64,000 bases of DNA from Sipunculus nudus (taxonomy: Eukaryota; Annelida; Sipuncula; Golfingiida; Sipunculidae). Position numbers and translations under genes: made by a program. The notes under the pieces were generated by a model that worked only from the letters and a program-made list of their open reading frames with translations, was not told the DNA's origin and did no database searches. The stretch spans positions 54,650,659 through 54,714,658 of the forward strand of contig CM049313.1 in NCBI GenBank assembly GCA_026874595.1. The letters are read 5' to 3'. Position 1 is the first letter of the stretch. Every line of letters begins with the position of its first letter. This document shows, piece after piece, positions 1 to 9,295 of this stretch.

Positions 1-129
1 AAGGAGGAATTCACCCACTTTGGACGGGCCATTACAACCCACTAATAGGAACGATGATAAATAATAGTTTTACCACTCGATTGTCCATTACATTACATAG
101 AAAAAGACATAGGGCTAAAATACGTAAAA

Positions 130-130
<1 letters not shown>

Positions 131-184
<54 letters not shown>
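131..184. repeat. (TA)n microsatellite
   Basis: An uninterrupted TA dinucleotide run of about 50 bp. The short frames read across it (poly-IY) are artefacts. Confidence 0.97.
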
Positions 185-185
<1 letters not shown>

Positions 186-772
186 GTCGGCACAGTTGGA
201 TTTATGCATTTGATATTTCCCAATTGCACTAACAGAGGTTTACATGAAAGCTAATCGTAAAATCTAATTACATGTATGTAGGTTTAAAACATTCTAAAGA
301 TTAGTGTTTACGGATATATCAAGCTCAATCCTAATTTTATTGCAGATTTCGAAAGATCATTTTTCTTGCAACCATCACCTCTTCAAAGCAATTACATTTT
401 TAAGTGTGCAAATAAAGGAAAATTCAAAGGAAGAATATTGCAATAAACACTGTTCTACAATTCAAGCATCCAAATGCAAAAACAAAGCAGACAAACCTAA
501 GCCATCAAAGGACACTTTCATTTGAATACAATCACAATGTATGCGACTACTGTGCAAAACCCAACAAATAATGTTTGCTGTACATGTGCTAGTAAACGAA
601 GGCAAATTTTGGGCAATTTTATTATAAACAAAACCAGGATACATTCACATATTCATTTTACAGACTTTAAACCCTTATAAATGAATTTATCGACCCCGAA
701 AACATAGGATTAGTGCACTTGGAGAGCATTATAGGACAAATATAACCGAATGTATAGATATTTTATAATCCT

Positions 773-796
773 GCAGCCATCTTCGCCGCCATCTTG
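773..796 (-). promoter_or_regulatory. Tandem YY1-like sites
   Basis: GCAGCCATCTT is followed 2 nt later by GCCGCCATCTTG. The second matches the vertebrate YY1 consensus (AAGATGGCGGC on the other strand) exactly. YY1 sites often lie at promoters and translation starts, but no gene is recognised beside this pair, so the role is unproven. Confidence 0.3.
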
Positions 797-1439
797 AGTA
801 TGGTCTGGCCAACTATCATGCCAAGTTTCGTGCTTCTTTCACTTTTTGCACAATTCTTCTCTTAACAGCTGGACTAGTAGTACACATACAAAGCCGAGTA
901 GGACCAACACACACTGCCCTTCTGTGTATGGTGTTGATAAGATTACGTTAGTAATGACAAGACCTTGAGGGGTTTTATAACATAAAGCTGACTGAAAATA
1001 ATTTTCCGGGAGCAAGGTTAATAGTCCATGCTGACATCTGTCAACATTCCGTATGTCAACTAAAGAGATGGCTGGAAGGCAGAGGGTTGCTGGACACTTA
1101 AAAAAAGAAGCGGACACTTGTTGACATGCAAGACCCAACTTAAGCCACGATTGTCAGTAAAGACTGTATAGGGTATCGAGGGTTTAACCTTTCTGACCCT
1201 GTTCAAAAATTAAATCCGTACTTCAGAGTTATTAACTGGACATTTAATAAAATGAGTAGTTTATAATGTCTTATATATAGTTATAACTAAAACTGTAGAT
1301 TAAAGCACATTGTAAATAATATGACCTTACAATTTTTTATTAATTTGTTTGTCAACGTAACATGCAGCGTTTGCGATTAACGCAGGCCCGCAGGCCCATG
1401 GCTTGTTAAAATATCTTCGGGCCGGCAGTTCTAGAGCAT

Positions 1440-1460
1440 ATCAGGCCCGGTTGGCCTGAT
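1440..1460. other. Perfect GC-rich hairpin
   Basis: ATCAGGCC and GGCCTGAT form a perfect 8-bp stem around a 5-nt loop. It lies in a GC-rich island (1384-1460) that carries further GGCC-containing pieces within AT-rich DNA. No function is assigned. Confidence 0.5.
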
Positions 1461-3684
1461 AGAATTTTGTTTGCAAAATACCTAAGTCTATTTTTATCAT
1501 TCCCTGTCTTATTGGGAATGTTCCAAAAATTTTCTCAGTTTCCCCGATTATATAGTAGTGAATGCGTCGCCTTTTAAGGAGAGCGATTTCTGGAACCCCC
1601 AGCGTGGTGAAATGCAGCCGTACATGCATAACAGTAGGATACGCATATTATAAACGTGGGTGCGTGACTAAAGCTCGCGGCAATCGGTCAGTTCTCATGT
1701 GAGCGACCTGCATTGAACGATGTGGTCACAAGTTTCCCAGAAAACTAACCCCTGTTGACACTTGACCCACACACCCGTTGGCTGACATTACTCAGACGTC
1801 ATTTGACCCATGTGCCCATTGGTTGACCTCAACTTTATTTGAAAAATAATAGACGTCATCTGATGAAACTGTCTAACCGTTGTGTTTTTGCACAGACAAA
1901 AACAGTTCCCGCTTCAGTGGACTGAACATGATAGCTTTCACCAATATGAATAAAAAAGCAAAATTATTCAAAATAATTTTAGCAAAGCAAATTATCCACA
2001 TTCATTAGGCTGTGTCGTAGGCTATACTTTCGTTGTGCCAGTTTTTACCGTTTCGAACATATAAATCACAACCATGCAGGTCTTAGCAAATACGGGCGAT
2101 GTCAATCTTCCCGATTACGGTTTTCATTGACAGTTTTCTGAAAAATAAAATAAAAATACATAATGTACTCTCTTGTCCTCTATCCTGTTATCTGGTCCGC
2201 TTTCCCGGGTATTTCGTCCTTGTCACAGGTGATGAAACGCTCACATAGGCATACATGCCTGCGGTACCGAGTCATGGGGGAATACGTATACCCATGAAAA
2301 AGTCCCACCCATTTGCCAGCAAAAAAAAAAACGTATTTATGTTTCGAATTATTTTAGGAAAGTTATCAGTTATATTTAAAAAATATAAAAAAAAACAGCC
2401 TATATAAATAACCTATCAAATGAACTTAAAATTTCTATAAAGCAGATAAAGTGACGCAGTGTAATAGGGTGTAGCATCATGCAGTCGCACACCGAGCTTT
2501 TTAAAGCCAATTTATTAATAAAGGATTTTCCCCAACTGTCATTCACAGCATAAATATTATTTTTCATATACATTTTGGTGGAAATGCAAATAAATAAAAT
2601 GCGATAAAAATTCAGTGTATTCCATACAGAGTCACGTGTGTCTTTAGGTATCTAAGTTGACTTACGTATTAATTTATGCATCTCTGTATATTATTTATAA
2701 TAATCGTACATACAGCAGATGCATGACGTTTTCATTTGATCCCCACGACAAGGAATAGACTCGCAAATTTTGTCTTTATTTCATTAGGTTTTATTTTTTT
2801 ATTAGGTCAGAATGAACTGTTTATCCACCTTGCAGAAAATAAGGCCTTTTAATACTCCACCCTACAATACCAGATTTCCCACGAAATGTAACTAAAAATA
2901 TCGTAACAAAAACAGGTGGACACAAGGGAATGGAACAAATTATGTACTAAAGTAGTAAAAAGAACTAAAAATACATGAAACAGACTATTGAAAAACAGTT
3001 TTATTTTTGCTCATCCATTTTTACTATTTACTAATCAATTTTCAAAAATTAATTCGAGCCTGGAGTCACCGTCTTTCCATCCAGTCAGGTGGTTCCATAC
3101 AAGTCATTTTATTAGTGTCAACCTTCGCCGGGCTCTTAACATGATCACCGGTCATTTACCAGGCCATGTATTTTACTCTGTAATCAAAGACATTTAAGTA
3201 CAGCCCTTTTCCCCAGGCAAATTAACTAGTTCATTACGTGCTTGGCTATTTATTCATTTTCTTTACGTGTGATTCCTGAACCACAAAGGTGATTAAGAGC
3301 TATAGCTTACCTCAATTTATCCTAAGTTTATCATCCATACAGTAAAACAGCTGTCGTAATCGTTAGAAAAGAATAAATATTTTACGATGATTTTTCGTAA
3401 GCCTGTGCATTCAAGAAGTTCAGATAACGTCATGCTGAAATTTTGTCATGATCAGTTGAATATACTGATTACCCTGGTTAAATTAAATGTTGACAGCTCC
3501 TTCGTTCTTTGTCATAGTATGAAAAAATCAATATAAATCATTTGCCGTTACAGGACTTGATATCATACATTTCTCACGAAACCTTTGTGATCAGATCCAT
3601 TGTGGCTTTTCACAATGCAGGAAATCTTTTGTACACTTTAAGATCTTCCATGTTTGTAACCTATCACAATTTGATTTTTTAATA

Positions 3685-3742
3685 TAGTATATATATATAT
3701 ATATTATATATATATATAGTATATATATATATATATATATAT
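3685..3742. repeat. Interrupted (TA)n microsatellite
   Basis: TA runs broken by single G or A interruptions. Confidence 0.95.
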
Positions 3743-3888
3743 AGTTTGCACCCTGACATATACACATTTTTATGTATTTTAATGTGAATGTATTTTATAT
3801 GAATACTTTCACAGGGCCTAGTGGAAGAACAGAGTTACTTCTGAACAAGGTACCCCGTATAAATAAACTGAAATAATAATAAAAAAAT

Positions 3889-3891
<3 letters not shown>

Positions 3892-3941
<50 letters not shown>
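3892..3941. repeat. (TA)25 abutting LTR-like start
   Basis: A pure TA run that ends directly at the TGTCAC start of the LTR-like segment. A TA-rich target site or slippage at the insertion edge would explain this. Confidence 0.95.
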
Positions 3942-3945
<4 letters not shown>

Positions 3946-4086
3946 ACGGTGCACATATAAGGGTTCCAACTTCCTTGCCAAAGAAGCTTGTTTTTCAGGC
4001 GAAGCGGTTAGAATGCCGGACTTCTGTGCATGCCGTGCGGGTTCGATTCCACGATCGGCCCACCAGTAATTTCTCACCCTGTGACA
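3942..4086 (+). mobile_element. Short LTR-like segment with tRNA-like promoter
   Basis: A 145-bp segment that starts TGTCAC and ends GTGACA, so it has the TG...CA ends and short inverted termini of an LTR. It is followed after 2 nt by a primer-binding-site match. Inside it, 3999-4065 looks like a tRNA. An A-box-like GGCGAAGCGGTTA is followed about 30 bp later by a B box GGTTCGATTCC (4040-4050), and the segment closes with a 3' CCACCA. The T stem pairs only with a bulge, so this is a degenerate or repurposed tRNA, not a functional tRNA gene. Very short LTRs without coding capacity are typical of TRIM-type elements. No matching second LTR was found downstream, so the element is incomplete. Confidence 0.5.
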
Positions 4087-4088
4087 AT

Positions 4089-4106
4089 TGGCGCCCAACG
4101 TGGGCA
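4089..4106 (+). other. Primer binding site matching tRNA-Lys 3' end
   Basis: TGGCGCCCAACGTGGGCA matches 16 of 18 positions of the complement of the 3' end of a tRNA-Lys (the Lys1,2 type used by several retroelements). It lies 2 nt after the LTR-like end at 4086, the expected spacing. Confidence 0.65.
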
Positions 4107-4797
4107 GCCAATTCTGCAGCCTGCGCCAATTTTGTCGCGGACAGGGGGTAAGGCAGGTCCGCCCCCACGTCATAGGAAGAACCCAAGACAAGAAAGTGGA
4201 TGGAAGAAGCTTTATTTCTGGAAGAAGAAAGACCGTCGTCAGCTTGTTGCCAACAAGAAGAGCAAGGCTGGACTCTACATTTAAATGAATTATATAAACT
4301 GCGTATGTTTTGTATATAACAGATATTATAGGTTACAATATGAAGCTCCATATATCTCCCACATATTAACCTTAAATCGCATAGATAGCTCATACACTCA
4401 TTATACATAGATTATACATTATACATAGATACACTTATTTTACATAGATACACTTGTATTTGAATATGACATGAATTTACAATTAATCCTTCTACATTGC
4501 ATTCATACAGACTTCACATCATAATAATCTTAACACGGGCCTATCTAAATGTTCTGTTTCCCTTTTCAGGTATACTATAGATATTTATGACGTAATAAAC
4601 GTTCTAAATTTAAGGAGATGGGTTTTTGGTGCCTTCATAATATTTATAGCGAATATGAATGATTGCGTGGAGGTTAGATGGCGGGCCCGTCGGGGAGAAT
4701 GTCTGTTAAATGCAATCGACTACGGCGTATACTATCTTCTCTCTACCAATTAGATCATGACCCTAAAGAAACGTAGGGTCTCATAATTCCCTGTGAG
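4107..4797 (+). repeat. Left arm of LTR-element inverted repeat
   Basis: This segment recurs in reverse complement at 7402-8230. Shared blocks include 'GTCGCGGACAGGGGGTAAGG', the AAGAAAGACCGTCGTCAGC region, and the long AT-rich stretch ending CCCTGTGA at 4797. The right arm carries extra sequence near 7730-7800 and 7918-8010. No gag, protease or reverse transcriptase reading is present, so this is a non-coding internal plus LTR portion of a small element. In the right arm the CTGTGACA end abuts a second Lys-type primer site, which suggests that 4797 is also an LTR 3' edge. Confidence 0.7.
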
Positions 4798-4937
4798 GCA
4801 GAACTATAGAAACCGGGCTTCAGCCTACCGCCGGTAAAACGGGTGTCGCATAATAAATTGTTTCCTGGAAAAGGCCGATACATATCATTTTCCTCAGAAT
4901 TCCCGTATTTAATTTTGCTCATAGCCGGAGTTTATTA

Positions 4938-5012
4938 TGTTAGAGAAGGAGGGGTCCGGGGAACCTGGGTTCCCCGTCTAAACGGGGGTGTGGGGGCGGA
5001 GCCCCCACCTAA
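4938..5012. other. GC-rich hairpin cluster
   Basis: GGGGAACC/GGTTCCCC form an inverted repeat around TG, and GGGGGC/GCCCCC another a few bases later. They form two adjacent strong hairpins in AT-rich DNA. This could be the structured end of a transposable element, but no flanking duplication was identified. Confidence 0.45.
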
Positions 5013-5109
5013 AGCTTAATTTTCCTGTTAAAATAGTAAATGGTTTCCCATTTTCGCGATAGATGCCTCTTCAATCGCAGATATAAATGAACAAAACTTG
5101 CTGCTGCTG

Positions 5110-5190
5110 GTATCTCGTCTTCACGGCTCACTTAGTAGCGTGTAGGGCTCCTAGTCCAAAGATCGTAGGTTCGATTCCCGATTCAGGCGA
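5110..5190 (+). other. Degenerate tRNA-like (SINE-like) segment
   Basis: An exact B box, GGTTCGATTCC, lies at 5168-5178. A possible anticodon arm upstream has the loop CTCCTAG, giving anticodon CCT (Arg-like), with a weak stem. The D arm and acceptor stem do not pair convincingly, so I read this as a tRNA-derived repeat rather than a working tRNA gene. Confidence 0.4.
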
Positions 5191-6164
5191 CTTCTGATGC
5201 TTAGTAGTTGTTTATGTTAGAAGAGTTCAGTGTAGGGACAGCTACAGGGAAAAGTAGGAATTAAAATAGGGAATGAGAGGTGACAATTTTATTTATATGT
5301 TCCTCAATACAAGCGAAGCCCGCGTTCTATAGTGGCTCCCCCTGTGAAATTTGTCTAATGGAAAAACTCCCGGCTTAGCATTATGTAAACATCATGATTA
5401 CATATATTAAATATATTAATCTGGGTAGCAGGTTTTGAGGCTATGAGGCACCTGTCCTTGGCGCTTACTTCGTGCAATGAGGGGACTGAACGCGGAGGAA
5501 TCGTGCTAGGAGTTAAGCTGCCCCAAAAGTAAACACATCAGGGTCCGAGCGATATGTATGGTATATGGATAAACAAATTACTAATCGAGGTGAAATGGAG
5601 ACGTGGAAGCGAGCTAGAGGCGTGAATCAATACAGCTAAACCGGCATCACTTTAAACAGTGCTCTTTTAAGCGCACTACTTTGGTTGGCGGAAGGTAAAC
5701 AAAAATGCATCAACAAAATAGAAAAAAAAATTTCACCTGGATGGCGATTAACGAGAGGTAAGTTATATCCTAGTAATTTAATTCAATCTAAATTGTTTTA
5801 AAATTATTGACAGTTCGTAATCATGTAGGAAAACTATCTTTAAAAAGCCTAATACCTTACCTAGCATGGATTTGGGGTTTCCATGAGCTATCATAGTAAA
5901 TCTATCGTAACACTTGTGAAACTCGCTTCAATGAGAAAACCTGTAGCTGCTCGATGAGCGTATACTTCTTTTGAGTTTAGTTGAGAAAAATTTTGTATCA
6001 GTAATGTTATTGTTCTTAAATGAACGTAGAAGAATAGCAATGTATATAACGCTGCTGTAACTACTTAACTGATAATTCTTAATATAAGATATACCACTTA
6101 ATTATACCACTGATTATTCTGGTTTAAGTTAACTATATCCCGTATAGCGGATTTGAAAGTTTTA

Positions 6165-6265
6165 GTGATATTTCACTATGAGGGGAGCGGGAAGGCGGAT
6201 TAGTACAAAACCTCTGCGGTCAGAGGGCAGCACCGGCAGCATCGTTTAACAGGACTCATTCGCTT
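6165..6265 (+). repeat. Diverged repeat with CTCF-like core, copy 1
   Basis: Shares the layout 'CCCGTAT ... TTTGTAC/TAGTAC ... CAGAGGGC ... CATTCG' with 6465-6575. The core AGAGGGCAGC fits the conserved part of the vertebrate CTCF motif (AGRGGGCRSY). The two copies are strongly diverged. Confidence 0.4.
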
Positions 6266-6464
6266 GGTAAAATGTTATATTGAGGGATTCACTTGAACCG
6301 TAATTAATAATCGTTAATAATAATAAAAGAATTTGTTTGCACTTTTCGTGTTAATATTTAACATTTTAAATGAGGACTATTTTGGAAAGAATAGACATAA
6401 TAAGAATGTTTTGGATGAAATTCCAATGGAAGGAATTTACATAAACGTTTCGTAATAATAATAC

Positions 6465-6575
6465 ATACATCCCGTATGCGAAACGCGGGGATGAAAGAGT
6501 GATTTGTACATTAGTTTCACTCTTGACTGCCAGAGGGCGGTACTGCTGACTACTGGCTTAATCGATGCATTCGGA
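6465..6575 (+). repeat. Diverged repeat with CTCF-like core, copy 2
   Basis: The second copy of the element at 6165-6265, with core AGAGGGCGGT. A CTCF site carried by a dispersed repeat would be consistent with what is known in other animals, but the match here is to the core only. Confidence 0.4.
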
Positions 6576-6749
6576 CTAAATTTATTTATATATTTATGAG
6601 ACAAACAAAAAATATAATTATTTATAATAATACGTGGCAGGCGGTTCTGTCACTGTACCACTAGTTACTAGTTGTGGCTGGAATAACCCCTGGTGTGAAC
6701 GGTTGACGGCATACCGACCGAAACGGACGCTAAAGATATTCCTGCAGCC

Positions 6750-6773
6750 GGGGGGGGGGGGGGGGGGGGGGGG
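6750..6773 (+). repeat. Poly-G tract (24 nt)
   Basis: Twenty-four consecutive G. It can form intramolecular G-quadruplexes and is a likely sequencing or assembly weak point. Confidence 0.95.
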
Positions 6774-7115
6774 AGACGAGAAAACGTGCTTATCAGCCTA
6801 CTGGGGCGAATAGCCGATTTTCAAGGAAAATAGACTGGGAAATTTATACTAAACCCTTGCAGTTGACCCAACATATGAATGGGCGCAATATACGAGATGC
6901 CTGAACAAGAAAACTGACTGTTCTAGTTCTTAAAAATATAGGATACGCATGGGAAAAACGGACATATTCTATGTATTATTAAACATACAAGAAATGCGAA
7001 ACCAATATATTGGATTAAACTAACATTCTAGGCCTTGAACCATTCATTAATACTAATTATTCCTTCACTTCAGGGTATCGGGGCAATAATATACGGTTCC
7101 TACCTGGAAGAAGAA

Positions 7116-7132
7116 CCCCACGTTGGGCGCCA
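7116..7132 (-). other. Second Lys-type primer-site match (minus)
   Basis: On the minus strand TGGCGCCCAACGTGGGG matches the Lys-tRNA primer site. It is followed by TTCTTCTTCCAGG and preceded by the GTCGCGGACAGG-type internal block. It is not flanked by an obvious LTR end, so it is a displaced or rearranged fragment. Confidence 0.5.
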
Positions 7133-7381
7133 GTAGGGGCGAACCTGCCTTACCACCTGTCCGCGACCAAATGACTTCGGCATGGCAGCCCAAGGAGACA
7201 GTTGGGATATCTACCTGCCAGCCCTGATCCTTCCCCCACCCCAGAAGTTAAAACAAGCTCAGATAATAAGACATGCATACCCCCTCTCCGAGGACGTTCT
7301 GTCCCCAGAACGCAGGGTTACCATCCCGGGGGTCACATCAGTGAATTAGGTGGAGGTAATGACACGATCCACAACTCCCGG

Positions 7382-7399
7382 GCCCCACGTTGGGTGCCA
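7382..7399 (-). other. Third Lys-type primer site, at an LTR edge (minus)
   Basis: On the minus strand TGGCACCCAACGTGGGGC matches 17 of 18 positions of the Lys-tRNA primer complement. It lies 2 nt beyond an LTR-like end (CCCTGTGACA, ending at 7402). This is the canonical LTR-spacer-PBS arrangement and the best of the three sites. Confidence 0.65.
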
Positions 7400-7401
7400 A
7401 A

Positions 7402-8230
7402 TGTCACAGGGAATTATGAGACCCTACGTTTCTTTAGGGTCATGATCTAAGTGGTAGAGAGAAGATAGTATACGCCGTAGTCGATTGCATTTAACAGACA
7501 TTCTCCCTGACAGACATTCCCCCACCGTCTAACCTCCACGCAATCATTCATATTCGCTATAAATATTATGAAGGCACCAAAAACCCATCTCCTTAAATTT
7601 AGAACGTTTATTACGTCATGAATATCCATAGTATACCTGATAAGGGAAACAGATCATTTAGATAGGCCCGTGTTAAGATTATTTTGATGTGAGGTCTATA
7701 TTAATACATTGTAGAAGGATTAATTGCGAATTCATGTCATACTGAGATGGTTCCATTAATGGATAAGAGTAAACCTATCATATGCCATATTAATATATTC
7801 AAATACAAGTGTATCTATGTAAAACAAGTGTATCTATGTATAATGTATAATCTATGTAAAATGAGCGTATGAGCTATCTATGCGATTTAAGGTTAATATG
7901 TGTGAGATATATGGAGCTTACACTACACATTCAGCCACAAAACCTAAAACTAAAATATTTGTAGATTAATATACGGATAATTGTAAAGTGTAAAGAGCAA
8001 AATATCATATTGTAACCTATAATATCTGTTATAAACAAAACATACGCAGTTTATATAATTCATTTAAATGTAGAGTCCAGCCTTGCTCCTCCTGTTGACA
8101 ACAAGCTGACGACGGTCTTTCTTCTTCCAGAAATAAAGCTTCATCCATCCACTTTCTTGTCTTGGGTTCTTCCTATGACGTGGGGGCGGACTTGCCTTAC
8201 CCCCTGTCCGCGACAAAATGGCGCAGCCTG
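7402..8230 (-). repeat. Right arm of LTR-element inverted repeat
   Basis: Reverse complement of 4107-4797 with some insertions. On the minus strand it runs from the GTCGCGGACAGG block down to CCCTGTGACA at 7402, followed by a primer site. Two oppositely oriented copies 3.3 kb apart could form a large foldback. Whether this arose from two insertions or from inversion cannot be told by eye. Confidence 0.7.
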
Positions 8231-9295
8231 CAGGATGTGATGATAGGAGGAACGGACATCCCGGATTTTGTGATCTGGCGTAAATGATCCTGAGCGATTT
8301 GTCCTGTAGTGGCGGATGTTTCGCCCTGACAGCCTATGCTGTATCATCTTGTGGGACTATCAGGTCATGTGGGTATTTGTACACCAACCAACTAACTGTT
8401 ATATTCCATATTTATTATTGTGTTTGTTGCAGTGGTCCTCCCAGACTAAATTGAAAGGACAGTACTGTCCGAGGTGCTGCTTGAGTTTGTCCTACTTGCC
8501 CCCAGCCAACACATCCATGGGCATGGGAAAGATCTAAAAATAGCAACATGGGGCTTACCCCGATGAGGGCTACATATTCTTCTTCATGAAACAAGCAATA
8601 TGTCCAAACCTAAAGAAGATGAACCATTTAAATTCCACGTGATTCTAATCACACGCAAATTCTAATAAGTGTTAGTAAAAATAATATTATTTCAATACTA
8701 CTACCAATACTAAAATTAAATAAAAACGGAATAAAAAATTATTTTATTCATAATTATGATCAACTAAAAGTTAACAACTAAGAAAATAATGGTAATGTTA
8801 AATATGAAATTATTAAAGCTGTAGTAAAGATGAAAATGATAAATCGCAAGATTTTAAATTCATTTTGACTTTTAACAGTGGAGAAATATGATTTGGTTAA
8901 CATGGTCGATTACAGACGATTTTAATGTCAATTTATAACTAAGAATGCATAAAACATCTTTAAAAATTATCCGTGAATGCTCCGGCTCTCCGCGAATTCT
9001 CCGACCCCCCCCCCCCCCCTTCCCTTCTGTGCGGGATCGTGAATCATTTGTCTGCAATGGCCGCACTCTCGCACGTTTGATTGTTGCTGCAGTCTTGCAG
9101 CGCTGAAATATATTGAGTCCGTACATGGCGGACTAGTTTGATTGGTGACAACAGTTGATAAAAACTGCTGTCTATGGATATACAATGAAGCTAACACTTA
9201 TTTTTACATATAGGTTGGAAATAAGAAACCCATACAATGTATAGGCAAGACTTGTCGCTTCATTTTACGGATTGTTTGCCCAGACGATTCATTTT
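8231..9295. other. Spacer, no gene seen
   Basis: AT-rich sequence with a 15-nt poly-C run (9005-9019) followed by a moderately GC-rich stretch to about 9130. No splice-flanked open frame or known repeat recognised. Confidence 0.5.

Larger units (their letters stand above)
185..3684. other. AT-rich intergenic stretch, no gene recognised
   Basis: About 3.5 kb in which I see no recognisable protein and no exon with good splice sites on both sides. The longest open frame (minus, 839-1138, 99 codons) ends in a hydrophobic stretch but matches no family I know. Small motifs stand out: two YY1-like GCCATCTT sites at 773-796, a perfect 8-bp hairpin at 1440-1460, and two GACGTCAT (CRE-like) octamers near 1795 and 1852. 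Confidence 0.6.
4798..7080. other. Central spacer between inverted LTR-element arms
   Basis: No recognisable coding sequence. It holds a GC-rich hairpin-prone stretch (4938-5012), a tRNA-like segment (5110-5190), a diverged repeat pair (6165-6265 and 6465-6575) and a 24-nt poly-G run (6750-6773). The rest is AT-rich and unassigned. Confidence 0.5.

Noticed and set aside
839-1138. 99-codon minus-strand frame ending in a hydrophobic stretch
   Set aside because: No recognised motif, no convincing splice or start context, and a chance frame of this length is expected in 64 kb.
3835-4408. Frames across the LTR-like region as a retroelement gag
   Set aside because: They run through TA repeats, the tRNA-like part and the primer site. 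No Cys-His knuckle or other gag feature is visible.
5110-5190. Functional Arg tRNA gene
   Set aside because: The B box is perfect, but the anticodon stem has a mismatch, the T stem is bulged and no acceptor stem forms. It is treated as a tRNA-derived repeat.
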